A DNA stretch of 64,000 nt from Kitasatospora indigofera (GTDB taxonomy: Bacteria > Actinomycetota > Actinomycetes > Streptomycetales > Streptomycetaceae), in contig NZ_BNBO01000033.1 of the NCBI RefSeq assembly GCF_014655955.1, forward strand, positions 36,486-100,485, given 5' to 3'. The position numbers and the translations under genes are program-made. The first letter of the stretch is position 1. Every line of letters begins with the position of its first letter. Of this stretch, positions 25,752 through 34,572 are shown piece by piece. Under the pieces are notes generated by a model. That model saw nothing but the letters and a program-made list of their open reading frames with translations, was not told where the DNA came from and made no database searches.

Positions 25752-26462
25752 ATGACTACAGACCACGACAGTGCGCAGCCGGTCGTCGTACGGCTGGACG
25801 GCGTCCGCAAGGAGTACGGGGAGGCGACGGCCCTGGACGGGGTGTCGCTGGAGATCCGGGCCGGCGAGGCGGTCGCGGTGATGGGCCCGTCCGGCTGCGG
25901 CAAGTCGACGCTGCTCAACATGGTGGCCGGGCTGGACCGTCCGACGGCCGGCACGGTCCGGGTCGCCGGGGAGGACCTCGGCAGCCTCAACGAGACCGGG
26001 CTGGCGCTGTTCCGGCGCCGGCAGGTCGGCATGATCTTCCAGTTCTTCAACCTCATCGACGACCTGCCGGCCCTGGACAACGTCGCGCTCTCCGCCCAGC
26101 TGACCGGGACCCCGGCCCGTCAGGCCCGCCGCCGGGCGCTCGAACTCCTCGACGAGCTGGGCATCGCGGACCGCCGGGACGCCTACCCGGCGACCCTGAG
26201 CGGCGGCGAGCGCCAACGGGTGGCCGTGGCGCGCGCCCTGATGAACCGCCCAGCCCTGCTGCTCGCGGACGAGCCGACCGGCGCGCTGGACAGCCGGGCC
26301 GGCGAGCAGGTGATGGACCTGCTGATCGATCTCAACCAGATCGGCCAGACGCTGCTGATCGTCACCCACGACCCCCGGCTGGCCACCCGGTGCGCCGGCC
26401 GGCTGATCGAGTTCGCCGACGGACGGGTGGCCCGCGAGAGCGCCCTGGAGCGTACCTCGTGA
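25752..26462 (+). CDS. ABC transporter ATP-binding protein (LolD/MacB type)
   Basis: A 236-residue ATPase with intact Walker A ('GPSGCGKSTLLN', about residues 46-57), Q-loop ('MIFQFFNLI'), signature ('LSGGERQRVAVARAL'), Walker B with catalytic Glu ('LLLADEPTGALD') and H-loop ('LLIVTHDPRLA'). The LFRRRQVGMIFQFFNL pattern marks the LolD/MacB/BceA group. It overlaps the permease gene start in a GTGA arrangement. The divergent two-component genes suggest a stress- or antibiotic-responsive export or release system. Confidence 0.95.
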   Translation: MTTDHDSAQPVVVRLDGVRKEYGEATALDGVSLEIRAGEAVAVMGPSGCGKSTLLNMVAGLDRPTAGTVRVAGEDLGSLNETGLALFRRRQVGMIFQFFNLIDDLPALDNVALSAQLTGTPARQARRRALELLDELGIADRRDAYPATLSGGERQRVAVARALMNRPALLLADEPTGALDSRAGEQVMDLLIDLNQIGQTLLIVTHDPRLATRCAGRLIEFADGRVARESALERTS

Positions 26463-28771
26463 GCGCGGTGTGGCGGGCCGCGCGGGCGGCCGTGCGCCGG
26501 CGGCGGCTGCAGAGCGTGGTGATCGGCCTGGTGGTGCTCTGCTCCACCACGACCGTGCTGCTCGCGCTGGGTCTGCTGGACGCCGTCTCGGCGCCGTTCG
26601 ACCAGGCCTTCGGCCGGCAGCACGGCGCCCATGTGGTGGCCACCTACGACCCGGCCGGGGTGTCGGCCGCCGGGCTGGCCGAGGCCGCCCGGCGGCCGGG
26701 CGTGCAGGCCGCCGAGGGCCCGTTCGGCCAGGGCTCGGTCAAGGTGGTCAAGGGCTGGCCCGGGTTCCCGGCCGGGACGCTCAAGGTGGTCGGCCGGGCG
26801 GACCCGGCGGGCGCCGCGGTGGACCGGCCCGCGCTGCTGGCCGGGCGCTGGGCCGCCGCTCCCGGTGAGCTGGTGCTCGACCAGGACTACACCGGCCTGG
26901 TGCTGCGGGAGCTGCTGGGGACGCGGATCGACGCGCCCGGCAGCCCGCCGCTGACCGTCGTCGGCCTCGCCACCAGCATGAGCCGCTCCGCGGACGCCTG
27001 GGTGGTGCCGGAGCAGATCGGCGCGCTGCACCCGGACGCCGTCCAGATGCTCTACCGCTTCGCCGCCGCCGGCACCGCGCCGGAGGTCGCCGCCGCCGTG
27101 GACGGCGTCACGGCCGGGCTGCCGGCCGGTGCGCTGGTGTCGGCGCAGTCCCATCTGACCCTCAAGGAGGACTACGCCGGGACGGCCCGGGACTACCTGC
27201 CGTTCATGACCCTCTTCGGGGCCCTCGGCCTGGCGGTCTCCGTCCTGATCGTCGGCAACGTGGTCGGCGGGGCGGTGGTCTCCGGGTTCCGCCACATCGG
27301 CGTGCTCAAGGCCCTGGGCTTCACCCCGAACCAGGTGGTGGGCGTCTACCTGGTGATGGTCTCGCTGCCGGCCGTGGCGGGCGCCGCCCTGGGCACGCTG
27401 GCCGGCGGCCTGCTGGCGGAGCCCGTCCTGGACGCCGCCTTCCAGGGGGTGCGGCGGGGCACCGCCGTCGTCGGGATCGCGCCCTGGGTGTCCGTGGCCT
27501 GCCTGCTCGGCATGCCGGCGCTGGCCCTGCTGGCGGCCCTGGTCCCGGCGCTGCGCGCGCACCGCCTCTCCGCGGCCCAGGCGATCAGCGCGGGCAGCGC
27601 CCCGCGGGCCGGCCGGGGGCTGGCGGTGCAGCGCCGGCTGGGCGGCAGCCGACTGCCGCGTCCGGTCAGCCTGGGGCTGGGCCATCCGTTCGCCCGCCCG
27701 GCCCGCACCGCGCTCACCCTGGCGGCCGTCCTGCTCGGTGTCACCACCGTCACCCTGACCACCGGCCTGACCAGCACCATGGTGGCCTACAGCGGGACGC
27801 AGGCCGCCGCCGGCGGCCCCGAGGTGGTGGTCTGGGTCGGGCGGCCCGCCTTCGGGGAGACGGCCCCCCGGCTGGGCGACCGGGAGCTGGAGTCGCTGGT
27901 GCGCTCCCGGCCGGGCGTGACCCGGGTGACCGCGCACGCCGTCGTCGACGTCCGGCTCGCCGGGTTCACCCAGCCCGACACGGTCTTCTTCCAGCGCGGC
28001 GACGACGATCCGGGGATGGCCGCCCAGGTGGTGTCCGGGCGCTGGCTCGCCGGGCCGGGCGAGGTGGTCGCCGCGCCGCAGTTCCTGAAGCAGCACGGCC
28101 TCGCGGTCGGCGACCGGACCTCCATGGAACTGGAAGGCCGGCGGACGCCGGTGACCGTGGTCGGCGAGCTGATCAGCGGCGGCGGCGACCGGATGTGGTC
28201 GGCCTGGCCGACGCTGGCCGCGCTCGCGCCGGAGGCCGTCCCGGTCAACTACCAGGTGCAGCTGGCCCCCGGCACCGACGTCCAGGCGTTCGCCGACGCC
28301 GTCCGGGCCGCCGAGCCCGGCCTGTACCCGCTGCCGGCGGACACCGGCAACACCGCGACCACCACGGTGGTCACCTTCGCCTCGGTGTTCACCGTGCTGC
28401 TGACCGTCGTGGCCGCGCTCGGCGTCTTCCACACGGTGCTGCTGAACACCCGGGAGCGCCGCCGGGACCTGGGCATGCTGAAGGCGGTCGGGATGACGCC
28501 GCGCCAGGTGACGGTGATGACCGTGACCTCGGTGGCGGTGCCGGGCACGGTCGCCGGACTGGCCGGCGTCCCGCTCGGGATCGCCGGGCACCGCCTGATC
28601 GTGGACCACGTCGGGTCGGTGGCGTTCCCGGAGTCCATGAAGGCCGTCTGGCACCCGGCGGGCCTGGTCCTGCTCGTCCTGGCGGGGGTGGCGATCGCGG
28701 CCCTCGGCGCGCTGCCGCCGGCCCGGTCGGCGGCGCGGCTCACCATCGCCGAGGTGCTGCACAACGAGTAG
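26459..28771 (+). CDS. FtsX/MacB-type ABC permease
   Basis: A 770-residue permease starting at a GTG that overlaps the ATPase stop codon. It has an N-terminal membrane helix, a large extracytoplasmic domain, a first FtsX block of three membrane helices (about residues 255-370), a second extracytoplasmic domain (about 435-625) and a second FtsX block to the C-terminus ('ERRRDLGMLKAVGMTPRQVTVM'). The two-FtsX architecture is typical of actinobacterial lipoprotein/antimicrobial peptide systems. Substrate is unknown. Confidence 0.93.
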   Translation: MSAVWRAARAAVRRRRLQSVVIGLVVLCSTTTVLLALGLLDAVSAPFDQAFGRQHGAHVVATYDPAGVSAAGLAEAARRPGVQAAEGPFGQGSVKVVKGWPGFPAGTLKVVGRADPAGAAVDRPALLAGRWAAAPGELVLDQDYTGLVLRELLGTRIDAPGSPPLTVVGLATSMSRSADAWVVPEQIGALHPDAVQMLYRFAAAGTAPEVAAAVDGVTAGLPAGALVSAQSHLTLKEDYAGTARDYLPFMTLFGALGLAVSVLIVGNVVGGAVVSGFRHIGVLKALGFTPNQVVGVYLVMVSLPAVAGAALGTLAGGLLAEPVLDAAFQGVRRGTAVVGIAPWVSVACLLGMPALALLAALVPALRAHRLSAAQAISAGSAPRAGRGLAVQRRLGGSRLPRPVSLGLGHPFARPARTALTLAAVLLGVTTVTLTTGLTSTMVAYSGTQAAAGGPEVVVWVGRPAFGETAPRLGDRELESLVRSRPGVTRVTAHAVVDVRLAGFTQPDTVFFQRGDDDPGMAAQVVSGRWLAGPGEVVAAPQFLKQHGLAVGDRTSMELEGRRTPVTVVGELISGGGDRMWSAWPTLAALAPEAVPVNYQVQLAPGTDVQAFADAVRAAEPGLYPLPADTGNTATTTVVTFASVFTVLLTVVAALGVFHTVLLNTRERRRDLGMLKAVGMTPRQVTVMTVTSVAVPGTVAGLAGVPLGIAGHRLIVDHVGSVAFPESMKAVWHPAGLVLLVLAGVAIAALGALPPARSAARLTIAEVLHNE

Positions 28772-28778
28772 CGCAGGC

Positions 28779-28803
28779 GGCCCGCGCCACTCCGGGGCGG
28801 GCC
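28779..28803. terminator. Hairpin between convergent genes
   Basis: GGCCCGC and GCGGGCC form a 7-bp stem with an 11-base loop in the 31-base gap between the FtsX-type gene and gluD. It probably serves both transcripts; the stem is short. Confidence 0.45.
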
Positions 28804-29732
28804 TACTGCTGCGCCTCCGGCGGCACCCCCGGGGGCAGGCCGGGCACCACGCCCGCCTCGGCGACCGGGGCGCCGCCCCTGGTCCGGGGGCTGTGCCGGC
28901 TGCGGCGCTCCACCCAGCGGGCCAGCCAGGAGAGCGCCAGGCAGAGGCCGATGTAGACCGGCGCGATCACCATCACCACCGGGATGAACGGCAGGTCGTA
29001 GTCCAGGTTGGTGGCGATCAGCTTCCCCGCGTGCAGGAACTCCTCGTAGGTGATCAGGAACCCGAGCGAGGTGTCCTTGAGGGCCACCACCAGCTGGCTG
29101 ATGATGGCCGGCAGCATCGCCCGGTTGGCCTGCGGGACGAGGACGGCGGCCATCACCTGGGTCTTGCGCATGCCGAGCGCGTACGCCGCCTCCCGCTGTC
29201 CGGCGGGCACCGCCAGCACCCCGGCGCGGAACACCTCGGCCAGCACCGAGCCGTTGTAGAGGGTGAGGCCGGCGACCAGCGCCCAGAGCGGCTGGACCTT
29301 CAGCGCGACGAAGATGAAGAAGATCATCACCAGCAGCGGCATCGCCCGGAAGAACTCCACCACCAGGGTGGACACCCAGCGCACCGCCCGGTGGTCGGAG
29401 AGCCGGCCGGCCGCGAACAGCGCACCGAACGGCAGCGCGAACAGCACCGTCCAGCCGAAGGCCTCCAGGGTGCGGCCGAGGCCCCGCAGCAACAGTTCCT
29501 GGACGCCCCGGTACTCGAAGGCCATCCACTTCTGGTAGGTGAACTGCTGGGTGTGGAAGAGCATGTAGAGCACCCAGCCGAGCAGCGCGGCGATCGCCAG
29601 CAGCGCGAGCACCCCGTACAGCCGGTGCCGGGCCACCGCCTTGGGGCCGGGTACGTCGTACAGCGCGGAGGCGGGCGCGGCCCGCCGCGCGGAGGGGCGG
29701 ACGGGCGGCCGCACGGAGGGGGGAGCGGTCAC
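28803..29732 (-). CDS. gluD: Glutamate ABC transporter permease GluD
   Basis: A 309-residue polar amino acid permease with a Pro/Arg-rich N-terminus, about five membrane segments and the EAA loop in 'PAGQREAAYALGMRKTQVMAAVLVPQANRAML' pattern. It overlaps gluC by four bases and ends the gluABCD operon. The C-terminal tail of about 40 residues is Pro/Gly-rich. Confidence 0.93.
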   Translation of the reverse strand: MTAPPSVRPPVRPSARRAAPASALYDVPGPKAVARHRLYGVLALLAIAALLGWVLYMLFHTQQFTYQKWMAFEYRGVQELLLRGLGRTLEAFGWTVLFALPFGALFAAGRLSDHRAVRWVSTLVVEFFRAMPLLVMIFFIFVALKVQPLWALVAGLTLYNGSVLAEVFRAGVLAVPAGQREAAYALGMRKTQVMAAVLVPQANRAMLPAIISQLVVALKDTSLGFLITYEEFLHAGKLIATNLDYDLPFIPVVMVIAPVYIGLCLALSWLARWVERRSRHSPRTRGGAPVAEAGVVPGLPPGVPPEAQQ

Positions 29733-30373
29733 CGGGACACCGCCGTTCGTCGTTCGAGGAGGTTGAACACGGCGCTGATCGCCAACGTGATGACCAGGTA
29801 GCCGACGGCGATCCAGACGAACGTCCAGACGATGCCGTAGCCCAGCTCGTTGATGGTCCGGTAGGTGCCGAGCAGCTCGACCACGCTGAACGACCCGGCG
29901 ATCGCGGAGTTCTTGGCGAGCGCGATCAGCACGCTGCCGATCGGCGCCACCACCGACCGGTAGGCCTGCGGGAGCACCACCAGGCCCAGCGTCTGACCGA
30001 AGGTCATGCCGAGGCTGCGGGCCGCCTCGCCCTGACCGGGCGGCACGGTGTTGATGCCCGAGCGGAGCACCTCGCAGATGAACGCCGAGGTGTAGCAGCC
30101 GAGCGCCAGCACCGAGAAGGTGAAGAACGGCAGCACGATGTCGAAGCGCGGCAGGCCGAGCACCACGATGAAGAACAGCAGGGTCAGCGGGGTGTTGCGC
30201 AGGATCGTCACCCAGCCGGTGCCGAAGGCCCGCAGGGCCCGGACCGGCGAGACCCGGAAGCTCGCGATCAGCACGCCGAGCAGCAGCGCCAGCGCGGCGC
30301 TGACCACGGTCAGCTCCAGCGTGCCGACGAAGCCGTGCCAGTAGATCGACCAGTTGTCGGTCAGGACTTTCAC
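29729..30373 (-). CDS. gluC: Glutamate ABC transporter permease GluC
   Basis: A 214-residue HisM/GlnP-type permease with about five membrane segments; the EAA loop is 'PPGQGEAARSLGMTFGQTLGLVVLPQAYR' in pattern. It follows gluB by 12 bases and overlaps gluD. With GluD it forms the membrane channel for glutamate uptake. Confidence 0.93.
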   Translation of the reverse strand: MKVLTDNWSIYWHGFVGTLELTVVSAALALLLGVLIASFRVSPVRALRAFGTGWVTILRNTPLTLLFFIVVLGLPRFDIVLPFFTFSVLALGCYTSAFICEVLRSGINTVPPGQGEAARSLGMTFGQTLGLVVLPQAYRSVVAPIGSVLIALAKNSAIAGSFSVVELLGTYRTINELGYGIVWTFVWIAVGYLVITLAISAVFNLLERRTAVSR

Positions 30374-30385
30374 GTCGCGCGCTCC

Positions 30386-31282
30386 TCAGTACCGGTCGAT
30401 CGGCGGCGGGGCCGGGGCCGGCACCCCGGACAGGCCGAGCGTCGCGTCGTAGGCCTTCCGCCAGTCGCCGTTCTGCTCGTGCACGGCCAGCGCGTCGTCC
30501 AGGGCGAGCCGCAGCACGGTGTCGTCGTGCGGGGTGCCGATCCCGTACGGCTCCTTGGAGAAGGGCTCCCCGGCGATCTTCAGTTCGTCCGGCACCTTGG
30601 CGGCGTAGCCCTGGAGGATGGCGTTGTCCGTGGTGACGGCGGCGACCTGCCCGGTCACCAGGTTGTCCACGCAGGCCGAGTAGGTGTCGTAGGCGACCAG
30701 GTCCGCCTGCGGGTAGTCCTTCTCGATCCGCTGGTACGGGGTGGAGCCGGCCGCCGAGCAGACCTTCTTGCCGGCGAGGTCCTGCGGCCCGTGGATGCTG
30801 TCGTCGCTCCGGCGCACCAGCAGCGACTGGCCCGCGACGAAGTAGGGCCCGGCGAACCCGACCAGCTTCTTGCGGTTGGCGTTGATCGTGTAGGTGCCCA
30901 CGTAGTAGTCGACCTGGCCGTTCTGCAGGGCGGTCTCGCGGTTGGCCGAGGCGATGGTCCGGAACTGGATGCGGTCCGGGCCGAACCCGAGGTGGGCGCC
31001 GACCATCTTGGCGATCTCGATGTCGAAGCCCGAGTACACGCCGGTGGCCGGGTCCTTCTGGCCCAGGTAGGGCTGGTCCTCCTTGGCGCCGACCACCAGG
31101 TGGCCGCGGCCGCGGGCGGCGTCCAGGGTGGGCGAGCCGTTGATCACCTCCCCGGTCCGGACCTGGTACGAGGGCAGCGCGCCCGGCTGCGGGCCCTTGG
31201 GCGGCGGGGTGCCCGGCTTGCCGCAGGCGGCGAGCAGCACCAGAACGGCGAGGGCGGCGAGGGTGCGGCGGACGGTCGTCAT
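30386..31282 (-). CDS. gluB: Glutamate-binding lipoprotein GluB
   Basis: A 298-residue substrate-binding lipoprotein with lipobox 'LLAAC' (Cys20). The SBP_bac_3 fold is shown by 'GHLVVGAKEDQPYLGQKDPATGVYSGFDIEIAK', of which the 'FDIEIAKMVG' piece is the family signature, and 'VDYYVGTYTINANRKKLVGFAGPY'. It lies between the ATPase and permease genes, eight bases after the former. The gene order ATPase-SBP-permease-permease matches actinobacterial gluABCD. Confidence 0.94.
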   Translation of the reverse strand: MTTVRRTLAALAVLVLLAACGKPGTPPPKGPQPGALPSYQVRTGEVINGSPTLDAARGRGHLVVGAKEDQPYLGQKDPATGVYSGFDIEIAKMVGAHLGFGPDRIQFRTIASANRETALQNGQVDYYVGTYTINANRKKLVGFAGPYFVAGQSLLVRRSDDSIHGPQDLAGKKVCSAAGSTPYQRIEKDYPQADLVAYDTYSACVDNLVTGQVAAVTTDNAILQGYAAKVPDELKIAGEPFSKEPYGIGTPHDDTVLRLALDDALAVHEQNGDWRKAYDATLGLSGVPAPAPPPIDRY

Positions 31283-31290
31283 GACGCCCC

Positions 31291-32043
31291 TCAGTGCTTG
31301 AGGATCTTGGAGAGGAAGTCCCGGGCCCGCGCGCTCTCGGGAGCGCCGAAGAAGTCCTCCGGGCTGCGGTCCTCGACGATCCGGCCGTCCGCCATGAACA
31401 CCACCCGGTTGGCGGAGGCCCGCGCGAACCCCATCTCGTGGGTGACCACCACCATGGTCATGCCCTCCTGGGCCAGCCCGCGCATCACGTCCAGCACCTC
31501 GTTGATCATCTCGGGGTCGAGCGCCGAGGTGGGCTCGTCGAAGAGCAGCGCCTTGGGGTCCATCGCCAGCGCCCGGGCGATCGCGACGCGCTGCTGCTGG
31601 CCGCCGGAGAGCTGCGCCGGGTACTTGTCCTCCTGCGAGGCCAGCCCGACCCGGTCCAGCAGCGCCCGCGACCTGGCGTCCGCCTCGGCCCGCCCCCGGC
31701 CGCGGACCTTGACCTGGGCCAGCGAGACGTTCTGCAGCACGGTCCGGTGCGCGAACAGGTTGAAGGACTGGAAGACCATCCCGACCTCGGCCCGCAGCTT
31801 CGCCAGGCCCTTGCCCTCGGTGGGCAGCGGCTCGCCGTCGATCCGGATGGTGCCGCTCCCGATCGGCTCCAGCCGGTTGATCGTCCGGCAGAGGGTGGAC
31901 TTGCCCGAGCCGGACGGGCCGATCACCACCACCACCTCGCCCCGGCCCACCGTCAGGTCGATGTCCTGCAGCACGTGCAGGTCGCCGAAGTGCTTGTTGA
32001 CCCCGCTCAGCTCGATCAGCGGGGGGAAGACAGCGGTGCTCAC
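31291..32043 (-). CDS. gluA: Glutamate ABC transporter ATPase GluA
   Basis: A 250-residue ATPase starting at a GTG with GGAGGG upstream. Walker A is 'GPSGSGKSTLCR', the signature 'LSGGQQQRVAIARAL', Walker B 'ALLFDEPTSALD', and the H-loop 'VVVTHEMGFA'. All are intact and the sequence is typical of polar amino acid importers (GlnQ type). It starts 36 bases after the small LapA-like gene, so they may share a transcript. Confidence 0.95.
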   Translation of the reverse strand: MSTAVFPPLIELSGVNKHFGDLHVLQDIDLTVGRGEVVVVIGPSGSGKSTLCRTINRLEPIGSGTIRIDGEPLPTEGKGLAKLRAEVGMVFQSFNLFAHRTVLQNVSLAQVKVRGRGRAEADARSRALLDRVGLASQEDKYPAQLSGGQQQRVAIARALAMDPKALLFDEPTSALDPEMINEVLDVMRGLAQEGMTMVVVTHEMGFARASANRVVFMADGRIVEDRSPEDFFGAPESARARDFLSKILKH

Positions 32044-32078
32044 CTGGGTGATCCCTCCTCAGGGGTCGAGGAGGTCCG

Positions 32079-32330
32079 TCACTTGGCCTGCCGGCCCCGG
32101 AGCAGCCAGCCGAGCGCGGCCCCGGCCAGCAGGGTGGCCAGCAGCGCCACCCAGAGCGGCGCGGTGACCGTGAACACCCAGAACTGGATCTTCACCTTGT
32201 CGAGGTTGGCGAAGAGGAACCACACCGCCAGGACGACGATCGCGCCGATCGCCAGATAGCGGGTGGGGATACCGGCGATCTCGCGCTTCCCGGAGCCTGC
32301 CGACGACGAACCGTCCGAAATCTTGGTCAC
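32079..32330 (-). CDS. Small LapA/DUF1049-like membrane protein
   Basis: An 83-residue protein read from the GTG at 32330. It has two hydrophobic segments: 'YLAIGAIVVLAVWFLFANL' and 'PLWVALLATLLAGAALGWLL', separated by 'DKVKIQFWVFTVTA', which is the typical LapA-domain loop. It ends with 'RGRQAK'. LapA-domain proteins act in envelope assembly in other bacteria. It is just upstream of gluA in the same direction. A longer ATG reading from 32408 adds an arginine-rich stretch that I consider non-coding. Confidence 0.8.
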   Translation of the reverse strand: MTKISDGSSSAGSGKREIAGIPTRYLAIGAIVVLAVWFLFANLDKVKIQFWVFTVTAPLWVALLATLLAGAALGWLLRGRQAK

Positions 32331-32466
32331 CCCGGCAGTCTGGGTGCCGGGCCACCGGTTCGTCCGTCCGCCCGGCCGGTACTGACCCGGCCGGGCCCGC
32401 CGCCCCACCCGAACGGCCCAACCGCCGGACGGCGGCGGACGGCGGCGCCGTCCCGTCCGGCGGTCG

Positions 32467-32538
32467 GGCCCGGACGGGGACGGCCCGGACGGGGACGGCC
32501 CAGGGGGCGCGGCCCGGGGGGCGCGGCCCGGGGGGCAC
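32467..32538. repeat. GC-rich tandem repeat, 15/14-bp period
   Basis: Two identical 15-bp units GGCCCGGACGGGGAC (32467, 32482) are followed by three related 14-bp units starting GGCCC (32497, 32511, 32525). The array sits in the gap between the ABC exporter 3' end and the LapA-like gene, and may also act as a terminator. Confidence 0.8.
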
Positions 32539-32567
32539 GGCCCGGCGCAGCCGGCCCGGTGGCGCTG

Positions 32568-34340
32568 CTACCGCTCGTCCCGCCAGGAGCGCCACAGCGC
32601 CGCGTACGGGCCGCCGGCCGCGACCAGCTCGGGATGGCTGCCGTACTCGCTGATCCGGCCGCCCTCGACCACCGCGATCACGTCCGCGTCGTGGGCGGTG
32701 TGCAGGCGGTGGGCGATGGCGATCACCGTCCGGCCCTCCAGCACCCGGGAGAGCGAGCGCTCCAGGTGCCGGGCGGCCCGGGGGTCGAGCAGCGAGGTCG
32801 CCTCGTCCAGCACCAGGGTGTGCGGATCGGCCAGGACCAGCCGGGCCAGTGCCAGCTGCTGGGCCTGCGGCGGGGTCAGCGCCGCACCGCCGGACCCGAC
32901 CTCGGTGTCCAGGCCCTCCTCCAGGGCGTCCACCCACTCGCCGGCGTCCACCGCGTCCAAGGCGGACCGCAACTCGGTGTCGTCAGCCTCGGGCGCGGCC
33001 AGCCGCAGGTTGTCCCGCAGGGTGCCGACGAACACGTGGTGCTCCTGGTTGACCAGTGCCACCCGGGCCCGGACCCGCTCGGCGGGCATCCGCGCGAGCG
33101 AGGCGCCGCCGAGGGTGACGCTCCCCCGGCCCGGTGCGTAGATCCCGGCCAGCAGCCGGCCCAGGGTGGACTTCCCCGCCCCGGACGGGCCGACCAGCGC
33201 CACCCGGCTGCCCGGCGCGACGTCCAGGCTGATGCCGTGCAGCACGTCGGCGCCCTCGCGGTAGCCGAACCGCACCTCGGTGGCCTCCACCCGGCGCCCG
33301 TCCGGGTGGACCGAGTCGTCCGTCTCCGGGTCCTCCACCTCCCGCACCCCGACCAGCCGGGCCAGCGAGGCCTGGCCGATCTGGAGCTCGTCGTACCAGC
33401 GCAGGATCAGGTCGACCGGGCCGGTGAGCGCCTGCGCGTAGAGCACGCCGGTGGTCAGCTGGCCCACGCCGATCCAGCCCCGGAGGGTGAAGAGGCCGCC
33501 GAGCACCAGGGTGCCCAGCACCGCGAGCGTGTAGACGGCGTCGATGGTCGGGAACCAGACCGAGCGGAGCCAGAGCGTGTAGCGCTCCCAGGCCAGCCAC
33601 TCGGCGAGCTTGCGGTCGGTGAGGCGGATCCGGTCCCCGCCCAGGCGCAGCGTCTCGACCGTCCGGCCCGCGTCGACCGTCTCGGCGAGCACCGTGTTGA
33701 CGGCCGCGTACCCGGCCGACTCGGACCGGTAGGACTGCGGGGCCCGCCGGAAGTACCAGCGGGAGCTGGCCAGCAGCAGCGGCAGCCCGGTCACCGCGGT
33801 GAGCGCGAGCAGCGGCGAGGTGATCACCAGGGCGCCGAGCACCAGCACCAGCGAGACCACGGCGACGGCCAGCTCGGGCACCGCCTCGCGGACCGACTTG
33901 GAGAGCCGGTCGATGTCGGTGGTGCCCCGGGAGACGAGGTCGCCGGTGCCGGCCCGCTCCAGGACGCCGGGCGGCAGGGCCACCGAGCGGACCAGGAAGT
34001 CCTCCCGGAGGTCGGCGAGCACCTCCTCCCCCAGCACGCCGCCGCGCAGCCGGGACCACCAGGTGAAGGCGGACTGGACCAGCAGCGCCAGCAGGTACCA
34101 GCCGACGGCCGCCGCGATGGCGCCCTCGGCGCTGCCGGTCGCGAGCGACTCGACCAGCCGGCCGAGCACCCAGGGCCCGACCAGCCCGGCCACCGTGGCG
34201 ACGCCGTGCAGCGCGACGACCGCGCCGAAGTTGCCGCGGTGGCGCCGGGCGAGCAGCCGGACGTAACTGCGGACGGCCGCCGGGGAGCCGACCGGCAGCA
34301 TGGTCGCCGGCCCGCTCTCCGACTGGGCGGGGGGCTTCAT
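32568..34340 (-). CDS. ABC exporter half-transporter B, degenerate signature
   Basis: A 590-residue half-transporter with six membrane helices (about residues 40-320) and a C-terminal ATPase. Walker A ('ALVGPSGAGKSTLGRLLAG'), Walker B with catalytic Glu ('TLVLDEATSLLD') and the H-loop His ('IAIAHRLHT') are intact. The ABC signature, normally LSGGQ, is 'LTPPQ' (in 'ALTPPQAQQLALARLV'). A strong RBS GAGGAG lies six bases before the ATG. It pairs with the half-transporter encoded 232 bases upstream; their defects are complementary, so together they make one good ATP site. Substrate is unknown. Confidence 0.93.
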   Translation of the reverse strand: MKPPAQSESGPATMLPVGSPAAVRSYVRLLARRHRGNFGAVVALHGVATVAGLVGPWVLGRLVESLATGSAEGAIAAAVGWYLLALLVQSAFTWWSRLRGGVLGEEVLADLREDFLVRSVALPPGVLERAGTGDLVSRGTTDIDRLSKSVREAVPELAVAVVSLVLVLGALVITSPLLALTAVTGLPLLLASSRWYFRRAPQSYRSESAGYAAVNTVLAETVDAGRTVETLRLGGDRIRLTDRKLAEWLAWERYTLWLRSVWFPTIDAVYTLAVLGTLVLGGLFTLRGWIGVGQLTTGVLYAQALTGPVDLILRWYDELQIGQASLARLVGVREVEDPETDDSVHPDGRRVEATEVRFGYREGADVLHGISLDVAPGSRVALVGPSGAGKSTLGRLLAGIYAPGRGSVTLGGASLARMPAERVRARVALVNQEHHVFVGTLRDNLRLAAPEADDTELRSALDAVDAGEWVDALEEGLDTEVGSGGAALTPPQAQQLALARLVLADPHTLVLDEATSLLDPRAARHLERSLSRVLEGRTVIAIAHRLHTAHDADVIAVVEGGRISEYGSHPELVAAGGPYAALWRSWRDER

Positions 34341-34430
34341 TCGGTACTCCTCGGGCGAGGGCGGGCGGCCGCGCCGCCGTCCCGGCCGGACCCCGGCCGG
34401 GGGGCGGGGGCACGGACGGTCCGGACGCGG

Positions 34431-34535
34431 GCGGGCTCGGTGCGGGCGGGCTCGGTGCGGGCGGGCTCGGTGCGGGTGCTCTCGGTACAGCTGCTCTCGG
34501 TACAGGTGCTCTCGGTACAGGTGCTCGCAGTACGG
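34431..34535. repeat. Seven 15-bp tandem repeats between exporter genes
   Basis: Units at 34431, 34446 and 34461 are identical (GCGGGCTCGGTGCGG). Units at 34476, 34491, 34506 and 34521 are a second type, near GTGCTCTCGGTACAG. The array fills almost half of the gap between the two half-transporter genes. In one minus-strand frame it reads as pentapeptides (TEPAR, TESTC), but that frame is not a gene. Confidence 0.92.
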
Positions 34536-34572
34536 ACGGTCCTCGTGGGGACGCGGCCGGCCGCAGCGGCGC

